DNA of 38,337 nucleotides from an uncultured Bacteroidales bacterium (GTDB taxonomy: Bacteria; Bacteroidota; Bacteroidia; Bacteroidales; Bacteroidaceae): positions 1-38,337 of the forward strand of contig CACYOC010000025.1 in NCBI GenBank assembly GCA_902775975.1, in the 5' to 3' direction. Shown piece by piece: positions 7,635 to 15,523 of the stretch. The notes beneath the pieces were generated by a model. The model was not told the DNA's origin, did not search any database, and saw only the letters and a list, made by a program, of their open reading frames with translations. Made by a program: the position numbers and the translations under genes. How positions within the stretch are numbered: the first letter of the stretch is position 1; each line of letters opens with the position of its first letter.

Positions 7635-9629
7635 ATGAAGTACACTTTCTATTTCATATTGTCCCTGCTGCTTTTAAGCTCCTGTAGCGGTCGTCATACC
7701 AAACATACCAAGAAGTTTCTGATTGACAGTCTGACGTCGGTGGTCTATGATCTGATGGGTGATGAGCCCGAGCGTGCCATGTCACTGGTTGATAGCCTCG
7801 AGCGTGAGGGTGTCTATTCCTCTGCGATGGCCAACTGCCGTCGTGCGCAGATAGCTTCCGAACAATATGAACCGCGACAGTCGGAGGTCTATGCACTCAG
7901 GGCGTTGAAAGACCCCAATCTCAATGACGAACGGGAGGATATCCGTTACTTTATCTATAACCTGCTCATCAATGCGGCTACCAATGTGGGTAATACCGAG
8001 CAGGCGTTGAAGTACAGTGTGGAGGCTACGACACTCGCCAAGGCCGATACTGCCAAGGTTGCACGACTGTATCTGCCCGACTTCCTGGTCTGCATCGGCA
8101 GTTGCCAGTTTAAGCTGAACCGTCACCGTGAGGGCAACGAGAACTTTGACCGTGCGTGGGCTTCCTACGAGGAATTGCTGGTCGATGCCAAGAGTTTTAC
8201 CTGGTTCTATCCTGCGTTCATGCTCTGTGTCGATGCTGTCAATAACAACGTTTCCTCCGACAGCATCACGCTGGCTATGCGTTGGCAGCCCCGTCTGCAG
8301 AAAATCTATGAGCAGACCGTTACCGCCAAGGATATTCCCGATCATGTCAAAGACGACTGTACGGCAGACATGGAGATTGCCCTAGCCAAGCTCTTTGCCG
8401 CTGCCGGACAGCGGGCAGAGGCAGAGAAGCATTTCGCCGTTTTTCGTGAGACGGCGTTTTCACAGACGGCTATTGGTCAAAAATATTCTTCAGCCTATCT
8501 GGAGCAGATGGGGCGCTGGCGTGAACTGGCAGCAACCATGGAGAATGCCGATACCTTCTTTGTCAATAACCAGTCGCAATACACCAGCGACTACCTGCAG
8601 AATGTGCTTGCCCGTAAGTTCAATGCCCAGATGAGGCTCCATAATCATGAGGCCGCCCTGCAGACAGCCAGTCGGCTGGTAGCGCTGCTCGATACCGTTC
8701 AGGAACTGGAACGAAAGGATGATGCCGCCAAACTGGCCGTCATCTATGAGACCCAGGAGAAAGAGCAAAAGATAGCGCAACAGCAGGCTGACCTGACGCA
8801 GCAGCGCCTGGTTGCCGTCATCGTGGCATTTGTGCTGATGGTGGTGTTCTTTGTGGTTTATACCCTCAACCGCCGTGCTGCTGCCCGCCGTCTGGCGAAG
8901 GTGACGGCACAGAAGGAGCGTATTGAGAGTGAACTGCGCATTGCCCGCGACATCCAGATGTCGATGGTGCCCAACAGTTGCCCGCAATATGAGGGTGTCG
9001 ATCTCTATGCCCTGATGACGCCAGCCCGTGAGGTGGGCGGTGACCTCTACGACTATCTGTTGCAAGACGGCAGCCTATATTTCTGTGTAGGTGATGTCAG
9101 TGGCAAGGGCGTTCCAGCGTCACTGTTCATGGCTCAGGTTATCCGACTCTTCCGTGCCTTTGCCAAACGTGGCTATAAACCGGCGGAGATAGCCTGCCGC
9201 ATCAACGACGAGCTGACTGAAAACAATGAAAGCGGTATGTTTGTTACACTTTTCATGGGATTGGTGCGCCTGTCTGACGGTCATCTGGATTACTGCAATT
9301 GCGGTCATAATCCACCCGTTGTCGGCGGCGAATTCCTGGAGATGGAGTCCAACGCACCCATCGGCTTGTTCCCGGGCGTGGAGTTTGTGGGCGAGGAGAT
9401 AGCGTCTATCCAGCATCAGGTGTTCTTTGTCTATACCGACGGTCTCAATGAAGCCGAGGACAACCGTCAGGAACAGTTTGGCGACGAACGGTTGCTTGCC
9501 ACGTTGCGCCAAGCACCGCAGCATGATTCCCGCCAACTGATTGAAACCCTTGAGAAAACAATAGCACAGCATCGCAAAGGTGCCGAACCTAACGACGACC
9601 TCACGATGCTGTGCCTTCGATTGGGATAA
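7635..9629 (+). CDS. TPR-containing transmembrane SpoIIE-type (PP2C) protein phosphatase
   Basis: The 664-residue protein is probably an envelope-spanning sensor whose cytoplasmic domain dephosphorylates a serine/threonine target such as an anti-sigma antagonist. It starts with a lipoprotein-like signal (lipobox LLSSC, Cys17). A helical TPR-like region follows (about 30-375), then a coiled coil, one membrane helix (391-411) and a second coiled coil (415-440). The phosphatase domain spans about 440-664. Its metal-binding motifs are present: GGDLYD (Asp470), GDVSGKG (Asp487), YTDG (Asp602) and NDD (654-656). CGHNPP is also intact, so the enzyme looks active. No partner kinase, anti-sigma or anti-anti-sigma gene is adjacent. 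Lipid attachment is uncertain because the protein must also thread the inner membrane. Confidence 0.9.
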   Translation: MKYTFYFILSLLLLSSCSGRHTKHTKKFLIDSLTSVVYDLMGDEPERAMSLVDSLEREGVYSSAMANCRRAQIASEQYEPRQSEVYALRALKDPNLNDEREDIRYFIYNLLINAATNVGNTEQALKYSVEATTLAKADTAKVARLYLPDFLVCIGSCQFKLNRHREGNENFDRAWASYEELLVDAKSFTWFYPAFMLCVDAVNNNVSSDSITLAMRWQPRLQKIYEQTVTAKDIPDHVKDDCTADMEIALAKLFAAAGQRAEAEKHFAVFRETAFSQTAIGQKYSSAYLEQMGRWRELAATMENADTFFVNNQSQYTSDYLQNVLARKFNAQMRLHNHEAALQTASRLVALLDTVQELERKDDAAKLAVIYETQEKEQKIAQQQADLTQQRLVAVIVAFVLMVVFFVVYTLNRRAAARRLAKVTAQKERIESELRIARDIQMSMVPNSCPQYEGVDLYALMTPAREVGGDLYDYLLQDGSLYFCVGDVSGKGVPASLFMAQVIRLFRAFAKRGYKPAEIACRINDELTENNESGMFVTLFMGLVRLSDGHLDYCNCGHNPPVVGGEFLEMESNAPIGLFPGVEFVGEEIASIQHQVFFVYTDGLNEAEDNRQEQFGDERLLATLRQAPQHDSRQLIETLEKTIAQHRKGAEPNDDLTMLCLRLG

Positions 9630-9633
9630 TATC

Positions 9634-11550
9634 TTACTTGTTAACGACCTTGACAGTCTTCAGGCTGCCGTCATTCTGACGGAACTGCTTGATGACAAGG
9701 CCCTTGGCAGTAGCGTTGACCTCATGACCCTGCAGGTCGAAGTAGCGAGCGCTACCCTGTTGAGCATTGACGTCGTTGATGCCCAGACTTGCCCAATATT
9801 CGGTGAGATCCATCCAGGCGATGTTACTCTTGTTCTCGACGCCAGCACCGCGATAGATGCTCTGCACACCAATCTTAGTCCAGGTCTGCAACTCTTCCAG
9901 ACCCTGCTCCAGATAAATGAGCGAACCGCCCACGTAGATGTCCCACTCGTCAGTGTAGGTGAAGGGAATCTCCGTCATGTCCTCTTCAATCATCTCGTAC
10001 TTGTCGGTGGTCAGCGTCAGCGGCTGCTGCTCGTTGTTCTTCTCGATGTACAGCTGGTAAGACAGTTTGGTGGTCAGCAGGTCCTCGTCGTTAGTGCCCT
10101 TGGTGGGGATGGTCAGCTCCACGTAGGGATAGGTGCCCTCGGCATTGAAGTTGGCAATAGCGGGATCCTGCGGTGTGGCAGCCACCTCGTTCAGCTTGGT
10201 CATGGTGACATCGCTGTACCATACCATCATGCTCAGCGCGCTCTTGTCGCCGCTGAAGAACAGCTGGCTGGTGGTCAGTGTATTGGTAGCCTGATCGTAG
10301 TTCAGTACCAGATCCTTCAGCTCACCGGTTTCCGTATCAGCGTCGGTGAGGTAGAAGTCGTAGTCACCGAAGTAGGTCTCATACTTACCCATGTACTGTG
10401 CAGCAGGAATAGTGATAGTCTTGTTGTCATCGCTCAGCGTACCCTTTGCCCAAGCCTCGGGCAGATAGGTGCAGAGGCGCTGAATATAGACATCCTTGCC
10501 GTCGAAGCCGATGAGGACGTTGCCCTGATAAGCCTCCTCTTTGGTTTCACCGGTTTCCTGACCCTGCTCGTCATACTCAGCGACGTGGTTGGTAGCCGTA
10601 AGGAGATACTCGCTGGTCTCCAGGTTCTCGGGAGCTACTACCACCTCAGGCTTGATAGGTGCACCGGCATAGAGCTGCAATGCAGTCCAGTAACCGTAGG
10701 CAGAGATAGTAGTCTTGCTTGCGGATTCGGCAATCGCGTTTTCGAGGGTGAGCGTCTTAGCATCTGCATCATAGGTGAAGGTGATGTCAACAACATCCTT
10801 ACCCGTGGTGGTACCCATCAGGTATTCTTTGCCGTAGTCGTCCTCGCCGACAAACTGGCCAGAGGGGAAGGTGGCCTGACCATTGCTGATAGTGCCCTTG
10901 ATCCAGGCATCCTCAAAGTAATAAGCAAGTCCCTGAATATAGATATCAGTGCCGTCGAAGGCTACCTTGGTAGCTTTGACGACACTCTCGTTGCCTTCAG
11001 AGGTCTGATAGGTTCCGTCGATAGCCCAGTCTTCCTGTGTAGCACTTTCAGGAACGGTGACCAACGCGTCGGTTGACTCCCCGGTTCCGGGAGTACCGTC
11101 CATGGTGCAGACGATGCTGAAGATCTGGCTGTTAGCGGCAATAGACACGACGACTTCCTGATTGTCGCCCGTCCATGTTGCTCCGTCGAGATAGCCTACG
11201 TCAGTGCTGTTGTCGTCGCCCCACTTAGAACCGATGTTGAATACCATCTTGGTCAGTGTGTGACCTTCGGGAACGCTGAAAGTCAGCGTGCCGCCATAGA
11301 CGCGGAGCTGCTTCTTCTGAGTGTTGTAGTCCGTCCAGAAGCGGTTGACATCGTTCTTTCCTGAGGGTGAAATAGTCAGTGTGACGTCACCGGCAGTCAG
11401 TTGCAGGTCGGAGGTGATGTCGCCCTCGTGTGAGTTGTTAGAGACGCCAGGAGCCAGCACGTCAAAGTCGAAGGTGGCTTCTGTGCCTTCTTGCGCAAAA
11501 CTTACCAAGGCTGTCAGCAAGACAGCCATCATGAGTGTAAATCTTCTCAT
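9634..11550 (-). CDS. Secreted protein of unknown function with internal duplication
   Basis: I do not recognise a characterised family. The 638-residue product has a signal peptide (1-19, ending SFAQ). A beta-rich domain (about 22-155) resembles the ligand-binding-like modules of Prevotella exported enzymes. Two related repeats follow, at about 164-300 and 310-450. Each contains FDGxDxYIQ, then an xAWxKGT strand and a T[F/I]P-x-[G/A]Q[F/Y][V/M]G segment. A last beta domain (about 460-590) leads to a C-terminal tail, RYFDLQGHEV...KGLVIKQ, of the type used for sorting or anchoring in Bacteroidetes. A cell-surface binding role is plausible but not shown. Its stop codon is only 4 bp from that of the convergent phosphatase gene, with no terminator visible between them. 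Confidence 0.8.
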   Translation of the reverse strand: MRRFTLMMAVLLTALVSFAQEGTEATFDFDVLAPGVSNNSHEGDITSDLQLTAGDVTLTISPSGKNDVNRFWTDYNTQKKQLRVYGGTLTFSVPEGHTLTKMVFNIGSKWGDDNSTDVGYLDGATWTGDNQEVVVSIAANSQIFSIVCTMDGTPGTGESTDALVTVPESATQEDWAIDGTYQTSEGNESVVKATKVAFDGTDIYIQGLAYYFEDAWIKGTISNGQATFPSGQFVGEDDYGKEYLMGTTTGKDVVDITFTYDADAKTLTLENAIAESASKTTISAYGYWTALQLYAGAPIKPEVVVAPENLETSEYLLTATNHVAEYDEQGQETGETKEEAYQGNVLIGFDGKDVYIQRLCTYLPEAWAKGTLSDDNKTITIPAAQYMGKYETYFGDYDFYLTDADTETGELKDLVLNYDQATNTLTTSQLFFSGDKSALSMMVWYSDVTMTKLNEVAATPQDPAIANFNAEGTYPYVELTIPTKGTNDEDLLTTKLSYQLYIEKNNEQQPLTLTTDKYEMIEEDMTEIPFTYTDEWDIYVGGSLIYLEQGLEELQTWTKIGVQSIYRGAGVENKSNIAWMDLTEYWASLGINDVNAQQGSARYFDLQGHEVNATAKGLVIKQFRQNDGSLKTVKVVNK

Positions 11551-11596
11551 AGAAATGTTTTTTAATGAATAATTAGGTGTTTTTATATAAATGATG

Positions 11597-13060
11597 TTAT
11601 TTGTTCCTCACGGGGTCACAGGTCAGTCCGCAGCCCAACTTCTTGAATATCTTACGATCTACCTCCGAGAGCATGACGGTGCTATGCACCTGACAGGCAT
11701 TCAGGCGGGGCAGTTGTTCGAGGGCGCGGCGACACTGTTCGTCATCCTTCGACAACACGCTGAGCGCCACCAGTACCTCGTCGGTATGCAGGCGGGGATT
11801 CTTGCCTGCTAAGTATTCTATCTTCGTTTTCTGGATAGGTTCGATGAGGCTCTGCGGAATGAGCTTGGCCTCATGGGGAATACCTGCCAGATGCTTGGTG
11901 GCATTGAGGAGGAGCGCTGCAGAGCAGCCCAGCAGGGGCGAACTCTTGGCGGTGATGATGGTGCCGTCCTCCAGTTCCATGGCTGCGGCGGTGTGGCCTG
12001 ACAGCTCCTGCTTGGCGGCAGCAGCCACGGTGACACGACGGTAGGCGGTGGTAATCCTGGCCTGGTTGAACAGCATCAGAATCTTGTTCACCTCGCGCTC
12101 GTTGTCGGCACCGTCCGCCATCTTGTTCGTGGCGTCGTAGTAGCGGCGGATAATCTCGTCGCGCGAAGCATTGCAGCACACCTCGTCGTCAGAGATGCAG
12201 AACCCCACCATGTTAACGCCCATATCGGTCGGCGACTTGTAGGGACTGCCACCGTAGATGCCTTCGAAGAGCGCATTGAGCACGGGGAAGATTTCAATGT
12301 CGCGATTGTAGTTAACGGCAATCTTGTCGTAGGCTTCCAAGTGGAAGGGGTCAATCATATTGACGTCGTTCAGGTCGGCAGTGGCAGCCTCGTAGGCAAT
12401 GTTGACGGGGTGCTTCAGCGGCAAGTTCCAGACGGGGAAGGTCTCAAACTTGGCGTATCCGGCACGGATGCCGCGCTTGTTCTCGTTATAGAGTTGTGAC
12501 AGACAGACTGCCATCTTGCCGCTGCCGGGACCTGGCGCTGTGACAATGACCAGTTCACGGGTGGTCTCCACGTAGTCGTTCTTGCCGAAGCCGTCGTCGG
12601 AGGCAATATGCTCTACGTTGTGGGGGTAGCCGTCTATTAAATAATGTACGTAAGACTTGATGCCCAACCGCTCCAGTCTGTGGCGGAACAGGTCGGCGGC
12701 ATGCTGGCCGTTATAGTGGGTAATAACGACACTGCTGACCATGAAGTCGCGGCTTTGGAACTCGTCACGCAACCGGAGGACGTCCTCGTCGTAAGTGATG
12801 CCCAGGTCGGAACGCACCTTGTTCTTCTCGATGTCGTCGGCAGACACCACGATGACGATTTCCAGCTGGTCGCGCAACTGGGCAAACATCCTGAGCTTTG
12901 AGTCGGGCTTGAAGCCGGGCAGCACGCGGCTGGCATGATGGTCGTCGAACAGCTTGCCACCTAATTCCAGATACAGCTTACCATCAAACTGAGCAATCCT
13001 TTCACGGATGTGCTCCGACTGTATCTTCAGATATTTCTCGTTATCAAAACCAATCTTCAT
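11597..13060 (-). CDS. DUF1846 family protein
   Basis: The 487-residue soluble protein matches the DUF1846 family along its length: MKIGFDNEKYLKIQSEHI at the start, then LELGGKLFDDHHASRVLPGF, VSADDIEKNKVRSDLGITYD and DPFHLEAYD. A glycine-rich APGPGSGKM at 175-183 resembles a nucleotide-binding loop. Members of this family are widespread in anaerobes, and their biochemical role is not established to my knowledge. No signal peptide or membrane helix is visible, so it should be cytoplasmic. It lies downstream of yidC and a four-helix-bundle gene on the same strand. The 45-bp gap to the following secreted-protein gene would allow cotranscription. Confidence 0.88.
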   Translation of the reverse strand: MKIGFDNEKYLKIQSEHIRERIAQFDGKLYLELGGKLFDDHHASRVLPGFKPDSKLRMFAQLRDQLEIVIVVSADDIEKNKVRSDLGITYDEDVLRLRDEFQSRDFMVSSVVITHYNGQHAADLFRHRLERLGIKSYVHYLIDGYPHNVEHIASDDGFGKNDYVETTRELVIVTAPGPGSGKMAVCLSQLYNENKRGIRAGYAKFETFPVWNLPLKHPVNIAYEAATADLNDVNMIDPFHLEAYDKIAVNYNRDIEIFPVLNALFEGIYGGSPYKSPTDMGVNMVGFCISDDEVCCNASRDEIIRRYYDATNKMADGADNEREVNKILMLFNQARITTAYRRVTVAAAAKQELSGHTAAAMELEDGTIITAKSSPLLGCSAALLLNATKHLAGIPHEAKLIPQSLIEPIQKTKIEYLAGKNPRLHTDEVLVALSVLSKDDEQCRRALEQLPRLNACQVHSTVMLSEVDRKIFKKLGCGLTCDPVRNK

Positions 13061-13071
13061 AATATATTAAA

Positions 13072-13098
13072 AATGAAAGATGAAAGATGAAAAATTAA
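13072..13098. repeat. Inverted repeat arm A1, made of 7-bp units
   Basis: The arm consists of TGAAAGA heptamers ending in AAAAATTAA. It is the inverted partner of 13496-13522, with one mismatch in 27 positions. Together they bracket the four-helix-bundle gene, with 397 nt between the arms. Confidence 0.85.
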
Positions 13099-13117
13099 GA
13101 TTCATAGATGATAATAT

Positions 13118-13471
13118 TTAAGCCTTTGCACTCTTTATAATATTCACTAATGTACCTATTATGTTATTATTATCTTCCATCATAGATTCAAATTCTTTAT
13201 CTTTAATGTATCCAGAAGCATGTAGAATCCTGAGCCAGTATTTTGTCTCATTGGACTCTTTTAGGGCAATATGCATTTTGGAAATGAAATCCTTTTTACT
13301 TTGGGCATATATGCTTTCATTGACATTTGCACCAATACTGGTACCGCTTCTTAATATTTGAGTAGGAATGGTGGGGTTGACTTTATTATCAATAAGATAT
13401 TGGAACAATTTGACAATACGTACACCGAACGTAAAACTGATGTCTAATATCTTATTATATCGCTCTTCCAT
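13118..13471 (-). CDS. Four-helix-bundle protein (S23 / 23S rRNA intervening-sequence family)
   Basis: The 117-residue helical protein carries the family marks: VRIVKLFQ in helix 1, then LRSGTSIGANVNES and KKDFISKM, then ETKYWLRIL. The family was first seen as ORFs within intervening sequences of 23S rRNA in some bacteria. It also includes chromosomal copies of unknown role and is related to the Avd accessory proteins of diversity-generating retroelements. Avd itself is unlikely here because no reverse transcriptase is present. The gene sits between yidC and the DUF1846 gene on the same strand. It lies inside a 27-bp inverted repeat (13072-13098 and 13496-13522) whose upstream arm also encodes the end of YidC. 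It is AT-rich compared with its neighbours, which suggests insertion. Confidence 0.88.
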   Translation of the reverse strand: MEERYNKILDISFTFGVRIVKLFQYLIDNKVNPTIPTQILRSGTSIGANVNESIYAQSKKDFISKMHIALKESNETKYWLRILHASGYIKDKEFESMMEDNNNIIGTLVNIIKSAKA

Positions 13472-13495
13472 TTCCTAATTCTTTCATTTTAATTT

Positions 13496-13522
13496 TTAAT
13501 TTTTCATCTTTAATCTTTCATT
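13496..13522. repeat. Inverted repeat arm A2, overlapping the yidC stop codon
   Basis: This is the inverted partner of 13072-13098 (26 of 27 positions pair). On the coding strand it contains the last eight yidC codons and its TAA stop, followed by more A-rich repeat to about 13476. Confidence 0.85.
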
Positions 13523-15385
13523 TCTCATAGCATCTGCTTGCTTCTGCATAGCCTCCAGACGGGCGGCAAAGCCCGAAGCCTTCTTGGGATTGTTCTTGTT
13601 GGCCTGATAGTTAGCCTCCAGAATAGCCAGCAACTTGGCATCATCCGTAGTCTTGCGGAGGGTGTACATGATAGCTGCCGACATGAACAGCGAGACGAAG
13701 TAGTAGAAGTTCAGACCGCTGGAGTAGTCGTTGAAGATGAAGAAGAACATCAGCGGCATGATGTACATCATCCACTGCATCATCTTCATCTGCTCTGCCT
13801 GCTGACCCACCATCTGGTCCTTCTGCTGCTGCATGGAGAACCAGGTGTAGATGAGCTGGGCGGCGCAGAACAGGATACACGTCAACGACAAGTGGTCGCC
13901 GATGCCCCAGATATTCGTGCCCCACTCAATGATGGGGTCGTAGGTGGAGAGGTCGTCCATCCACAGGAAGGATTCGCCGCGCAGCTGGATAGCATTAGGA
14001 ACGAAGAAGAACATCGCCAGCCAGATAGGCATCTGGATGAGCATGGGCAGACAGCCGCTCAGCGGCGAGACGCCGTACTTCGAATAGAGCGACATCATCT
14101 CCTGCTGTTTCTTCATCTGGTCTTCGGGCTTGTCATACTGCTTCGTGGCCTCCTCGAACTTCGGCTTCAGCACACGCATCTTGGCACTGGACATATAACT
14201 CTTCTTGACCATTGGGAAGGTGATGGCTTTCAGCAGCAAGGTAATGAGAATAAGCACGATACCCATGTTGAGGCCGAGACCTGTCAGCCAGTCGAAGACA
14301 TAAAGTGTGAACCAACGGTTAATCCAGCGCAGCAGCCACCAGCCCAGGTTGACCAGTTGCTCCAGGTCGAGGTCCTTGCCGAAGGCACTCTGTTGCTCTA
14401 CCTCCTTGATGAGGCGGAAGTTGTTGGGACCGATATACATCTCAAACTCTGACGGCTGAGCACCGGTGGGGTCGAAGGCGGTCTTCATGCGGGCATCGAA
14501 CTGCTTCAGGTATCCTGAACCCTTCTGGTCTTGACGACACGAGAGGGTAGAGTTGGGCAAGAAGTTGTCCTTGGAGATGAGTGCTACGCTAAAGAACTGG
14601 TTGCGGAATGCCACCCAGTCCAATGGCTCCTCGATGGTCTCCGTCTTGTCTGATGTCTCAGGCAGGTTGTCCGTGCTGCCATCAGTGTCTTTATAGAAGA
14701 TGCCCGTATAGCGGCTCTCAAACGAGAAACCTTTCTCCTGCTGGCGGCAGTGATCGTTCCACTCTAACTCCAACTCCTTGTAGGAAGGAGCAAAGAAGCC
14801 TGCCATGCCATTGACCTGTACAGACATGGACAACAGGTAGTCGCTTCCCAGACGGTAGTTCAGCACCACGCTGCCGCCATTGCTGGCAGTTGCTGTCATG
14901 GTGACGGTAGAGTCCGAGATGTTTGACGGGGTGAAAAACAGGTTCTGCGTGACGATGTTCTCCTGCTTGCCAGCCAACATGAAGTTCAGCTGCTGGTCCT
15001 TGCCGTCGAAGAGGGTGATGTTGTTACTGCCGTCGATGCTCTTGAAGTCTTTGATGACGGCCTTGCTGATAGTACCACCCTTGGTGTTCAGCGTCAGCTC
15101 TAACTTGCTGTTCTTCAGGACCACCTGTTCAGAAGTACCGTTCAGCGCAGCATGGAAGAGCGCTGTGGTGTCTTCCAATATCGACTGCTGGGCAGAGTCC
15201 TGAGCGGCCTTTGCCCGCTGGTTGGCAAGTTGTTGCGCTTTCTCGGCGCTTTCCTTTGCTACGGCAGCGATGCTGTCCTGTTTGCGTTGGGCTTCAACCT
15301 GCTCTGCCGACGGCTGGTTATACCAAGTGAATGCCAGCAGGACGAGGGCAATGAGCACGAAGCCTGTAATAGTGTCTTTATTCAT
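13496..15385 (-). CDS. yidC: Membrane protein insertase YidC
   Basis: The 629-residue protein inserts and folds inner-membrane proteins, alone or with SecYEG. One N-terminal membrane helix (MNKDTITGFVLIALVLLAF) is followed by a charged Gln/Ala-rich segment and a large periplasmic beta domain (about 75-350). The conserved insertase core with five membrane segments spans about 365-580, including FPMVKKSYMSSAKMR, then GCLPMLIQMPIWLAMFFFVPNA and FFFIFNDYSSGLNFYYF. The length fits the Bacteroidetes family. The C-terminal NERLKMKN is encoded by the arm of an inverted repeat and may be a recent replacement of the native tail. The promoter at 15427-15457 drives it, and the next genes may be cotranscribed. 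Confidence 0.96.
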   Translation of the reverse strand: MNKDTITGFVLIALVLLAFTWYNQPSAEQVEAQRKQDSIAAVAKESAEKAQQLANQRAKAAQDSAQQSILEDTTALFHAALNGTSEQVVLKNSKLELTLNTKGGTISKAVIKDFKSIDGSNNITLFDGKDQQLNFMLAGKQENIVTQNLFFTPSNISDSTVTMTATASNGGSVVLNYRLGSDYLLSMSVQVNGMAGFFAPSYKELELEWNDHCRQQEKGFSFESRYTGIFYKDTDGSTDNLPETSDKTETIEEPLDWVAFRNQFFSVALISKDNFLPNSTLSCRQDQKGSGYLKQFDARMKTAFDPTGAQPSEFEMYIGPNNFRLIKEVEQQSAFGKDLDLEQLVNLGWWLLRWINRWFTLYVFDWLTGLGLNMGIVLILITLLLKAITFPMVKKSYMSSAKMRVLKPKFEEATKQYDKPEDQMKKQQEMMSLYSKYGVSPLSGCLPMLIQMPIWLAMFFFVPNAIQLRGESFLWMDDLSTYDPIIEWGTNIWGIGDHLSLTCILFCAAQLIYTWFSMQQQKDQMVGQQAEQMKMMQWMMYIMPLMFFFIFNDYSSGLNFYYFVSLFMSAAIMYTLRKTTDDAKLLAILEANYQANKNNPKKASGFAARLEAMQKQADAMRNERLKMKN

Positions 15386-15426
15386 TATTTCTTCTTTTTT
15401 TATTAGCCAAATCTATTAACAAGGCG

Positions 15427-15457
15427 CAAAGGTACGAAAAAAAACGCAAAGGACAAA
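15427..15457 (-). promoter_or_regulatory. Bacteroidetes promoter of yidC
   Basis: On the minus strand TTTG (15454-15457) and TACCTTTG (15427-15434) are 19 bp apart, a full match to the -33/-7 pattern. The yidC ATG is 41 bp downstream. Confidence 0.8.
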
Positions 15458-15483
15458 AGAAATCATTAAAATAAATAAATTGC

Positions 15484-15514
15484 TTGTGTATGTGGGGCAA
15501 ATGTAGTATCTTTG
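15484..15514 (+). promoter_or_regulatory. Bacteroidetes promoter of the DUF3078 gene
   Basis: TTG at 15484-15486 and TATCTTTG at 15507-15514 are 20 bp apart. Transcription would start only a few bases before the ATG at 15524, giving an almost leaderless message. An in-frame TTG at 15512 lies inside the -7 element, so it cannot be the start codon. Confidence 0.7.
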
Positions 15515-15523
15515 CAGTCGATT

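Noticed and set aside
9580-11076. Long plus-strand frame of 498 codons opposite the secreted-protein gene
   Set aside because: It is the antisense shadow of a gene with a signal peptide, internal duplication and C-terminal tail; its own translation shows no family features.
13118-13471. Avd protein of a diversity-generating retroelement
   Set aside because: The fold family is related, but no reverse transcriptase, template repeat or variable repeat is seen anywhere in the window.
15512-15523. TTG start for the DUF3078 protein
   Set aside because: The codon lies in the -7 promoter element and cannot be in the mRNA.
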